From assembly GCF_028993635.1 (NCBI RefSeq), contig NZ_CP118631.1:3782001-3846000 (forward strand): DNA of 64,000 bases. Direction: 5' to 3'. This stretch comes from Mucilaginibacter sp. SJ (lineage in GTDB: Bacteria; Bacteroidota; Bacteroidia; Sphingobacteriales; Sphingobacteriaceae). The notes below the pieces were generated by a model. The model was not told the origin of the DNA and made no database searches. It worked only from the letters and a program-made list of their open reading frames with translations. Positions 62,992-64,000 of this stretch are shown here, in pieces; the first letter of the stretch is position 1; every line of letters begins with the position of its first letter. A program made the position numbers and the translations under genes.

Positions 62992-64000
62992 TCAGGTTTT
63001 GCCTGTTGATTATTGTTGTTATTATTCCGGTTTGGGCGGTTTGGCCTGCGACGCCTGTTGTTATTACCGCTTCCTTCACCCTGTGGTTTTCCTTCGCCTT
63101 GTGGCCTCGGTTCACCCTGTGGTCTCGGTTCTCTCTGAGGTTTGGCTTCGCCTTGAGGCCGGCCCTCTCCCTGCGGTCTGTTTTGCTGCGGAGGTTTGTT
63201 ACCCTGCGGCCTGTTGTTATTTTGCGGCTGCCGGTTTCCTTCAGGACGAGGCTGCTGGGCCGGTTTTTCCTGCGAATTACCCGATCCCTGCTGAGGCTGC
63301 TGATTAGCCGGTTTGCCCTCGGCTTGCGCCTGGCTTCCGGGTTTCTGGTTTTTATTGCGGTTTTTGTTCTTCTTTTTATTGTTGTTGCGTCGTTCGTCGA
63401 GGCGGGTAAGACTATCCTGGCCAACCACGTTTTCGTAATCGAGCGTTTTTGCCGCAGGTGTTTCAACTTCAACAATTTCACCGAGGTCTTCTGGGATCAC
63501 ACCATCTTTATTCTGCTGCTGAATCTCTTTAACCTTTTTTATTGGCAACGGTACCCATGATTCTTCTCCCGGGTAGCTAAACCACATTATTTTTTTAAAG
63601 ATGTCGGTTTTCTGCAGGCGGGCATCCCCTTTTTGGGTTTTAAGGGTGTTTACATTATCAGGGATGTATTTTAAGGCATCCATGTAAGTATCCAGCTCGT
63701 AGTTGAGGCAGCATTTCAGCTTGCCACACTGGCCTGCCAGTTTTAGCGTATTTAACGACAGGTTTTGATAGCGGGCTGCCGAAGTAGATACCGTTTTAAA
63801 ATCGGTAAGCCAGGTTGAGCAGCAAAGCTCCCGGCCGCATGAACCTATGCCGCCTAAACGGCTTGCTTCCTGCCTCATACCAATCTGCCTCATCTCGATA
63901 CGGATGCGGAAAGTTTCGGCCATTTTCTTGATCAGTTCCCTGAAATCAACGCGGCCTTCGGCCGTATAATAAAATGTAGCCTTGGTTTTATCGCCCTGGT
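62988..64000 (-). CDS. PSP1/RicT-family protein, 5' end outside the window
   Basis: A protein of at least 337 residues; the frame stays open to the right edge. The core matches RicT/YaaT (SCGRELCCSTWLTDF, then QCGKLKCCLNYELDTY), with the conserved cysteines that hold a 4Fe-4S cluster in RicT. After the core a long low-complexity tail (about 150 residues, PQGE, QQ, RPQ, NNN repeats) extends to the stop, unlike the short bacillary form. It may bind RNA. The M at 63923 is internal, not the start. Confidence 0.88.
   Translation of the reverse strand, partial: QGDKTKATFYYTAEGRVDFRELIKKMAETFRIRIEMRQIGMRQEASRLGGIGSCGRELCCSTWLTDFKTVSTSAARYQNLSLNTLKLAGQCGKLKCCLNYELDTYMDALKYIPDNVNTLKTQKGDARLQKTDIFKKIMWFSYPGEESWVPLPIKKVKEIQQQNKDGVIPEDLGEIVEVETPAAKTLDYENVVGQDSLTRLDERRNNNKKKNKNRNKNQKPGSQAQAEGKPANQQPQQGSGNSQEKPAQQPRPEGNRQPQNNNRPQGNKPPQQNRPQGEGRPQGEAKPQREPRPQGEPRPQGEGKPQGEGSGNNNRRRRPNRPNRNNNNNNQQAKPE

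Noticed and set aside
62912..63560. Long frames of 112-189 residues across the ricT tail in other frames
   Set aside because: Low-complexity ricT repeats create open frames on both strands; the Arg-rich or hydrophobic products have no homology pattern.

Overview
The window looks like chromosome of a Bacteroidota member, most likely family Sphingobacteriaceae and in gene style close to Mucilaginibacter. The clues are Bacteroidota-type promoters (TAnnTTTG at -7 with TTG or TTTG about 17-21 bp upstream), few Shine-Dalgarno sequences, a GldH lipoprotein next to a RicT/PSP1 protein, a DUF4175 protein, many SPII lipoproteins, and the usual dispersed palindromic repeats (GTCATTGCGAGG, TGTCAnnCTGAGC and ATGTCATTTCGA families). 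Species cannot be fixed from sequence alone.

Layout. 1-7 kb: end of the threonine operon (thrB, thrC), a lipoprotein plus HAD phosphatase pair, and a cysteine-synthesis pair (cysE, cysM). 7-15 kb: an orphan NarL-type regulator behind the last codons of a lost histidine kinase; a complete group IIC intron sitting just behind the terminator of a glutathione peroxidase gene; and an apparent operon of DUF4175 protein, RsbW-like ATPase, YbeY and glutathione peroxidase. 15-18 kb: a variable stretch with a membrane PAS protein, an IS21-like miniature element, an AT-rich orphan gene and tRNA-Pro(GGG). 18-26 kb: an ArsR-controlled cluster (ArsR, AHSA1, DoxX, YdeI) with a readable operator-promoter, a cytochrome P460-like dihaem protein, and a heavy-metal module (AraC with a CxxC head, and an HMA-MauE membrane protein).

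26-38 kb: single-domain response regulator, LacI regulator, and a 633-residue sensor that joins a 7TM-DISM receptor to a zinc ribbon and helix-turn-helix resembling the front of an IS1595 transposase. This is the most unusual protein in the window. Then modABC, a 216-bp MITE with a perfect 9-bp target duplication, nfu and mrp for Fe-S assembly, an AsmA-like/GT51 glycosyltransferase and a LysE exporter. 38-43 kb: a beta-glucan locus with GH30 and GH16 lipoproteins that carry the same three-repeat C-terminal module, followed by an outer-membrane barrel protein.

43-64 kb: mlaE-mlaF-mlaD lipid transport, pirin, uup-type ABC-F, mnmG with two parS-like palindromes just upstream (one inside a coding sequence), tRNA-Gly(CCC), the NAD genes nadB and nadA with DnaA-box-like sites in the spacers on both sides of nadA, thiL, rmuC, a TPR protein, gldH and ricT. 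The parS sites and mnmG suggest the right half lies in the origin-proximal part of the chromosome; no dnaA is present to confirm this.
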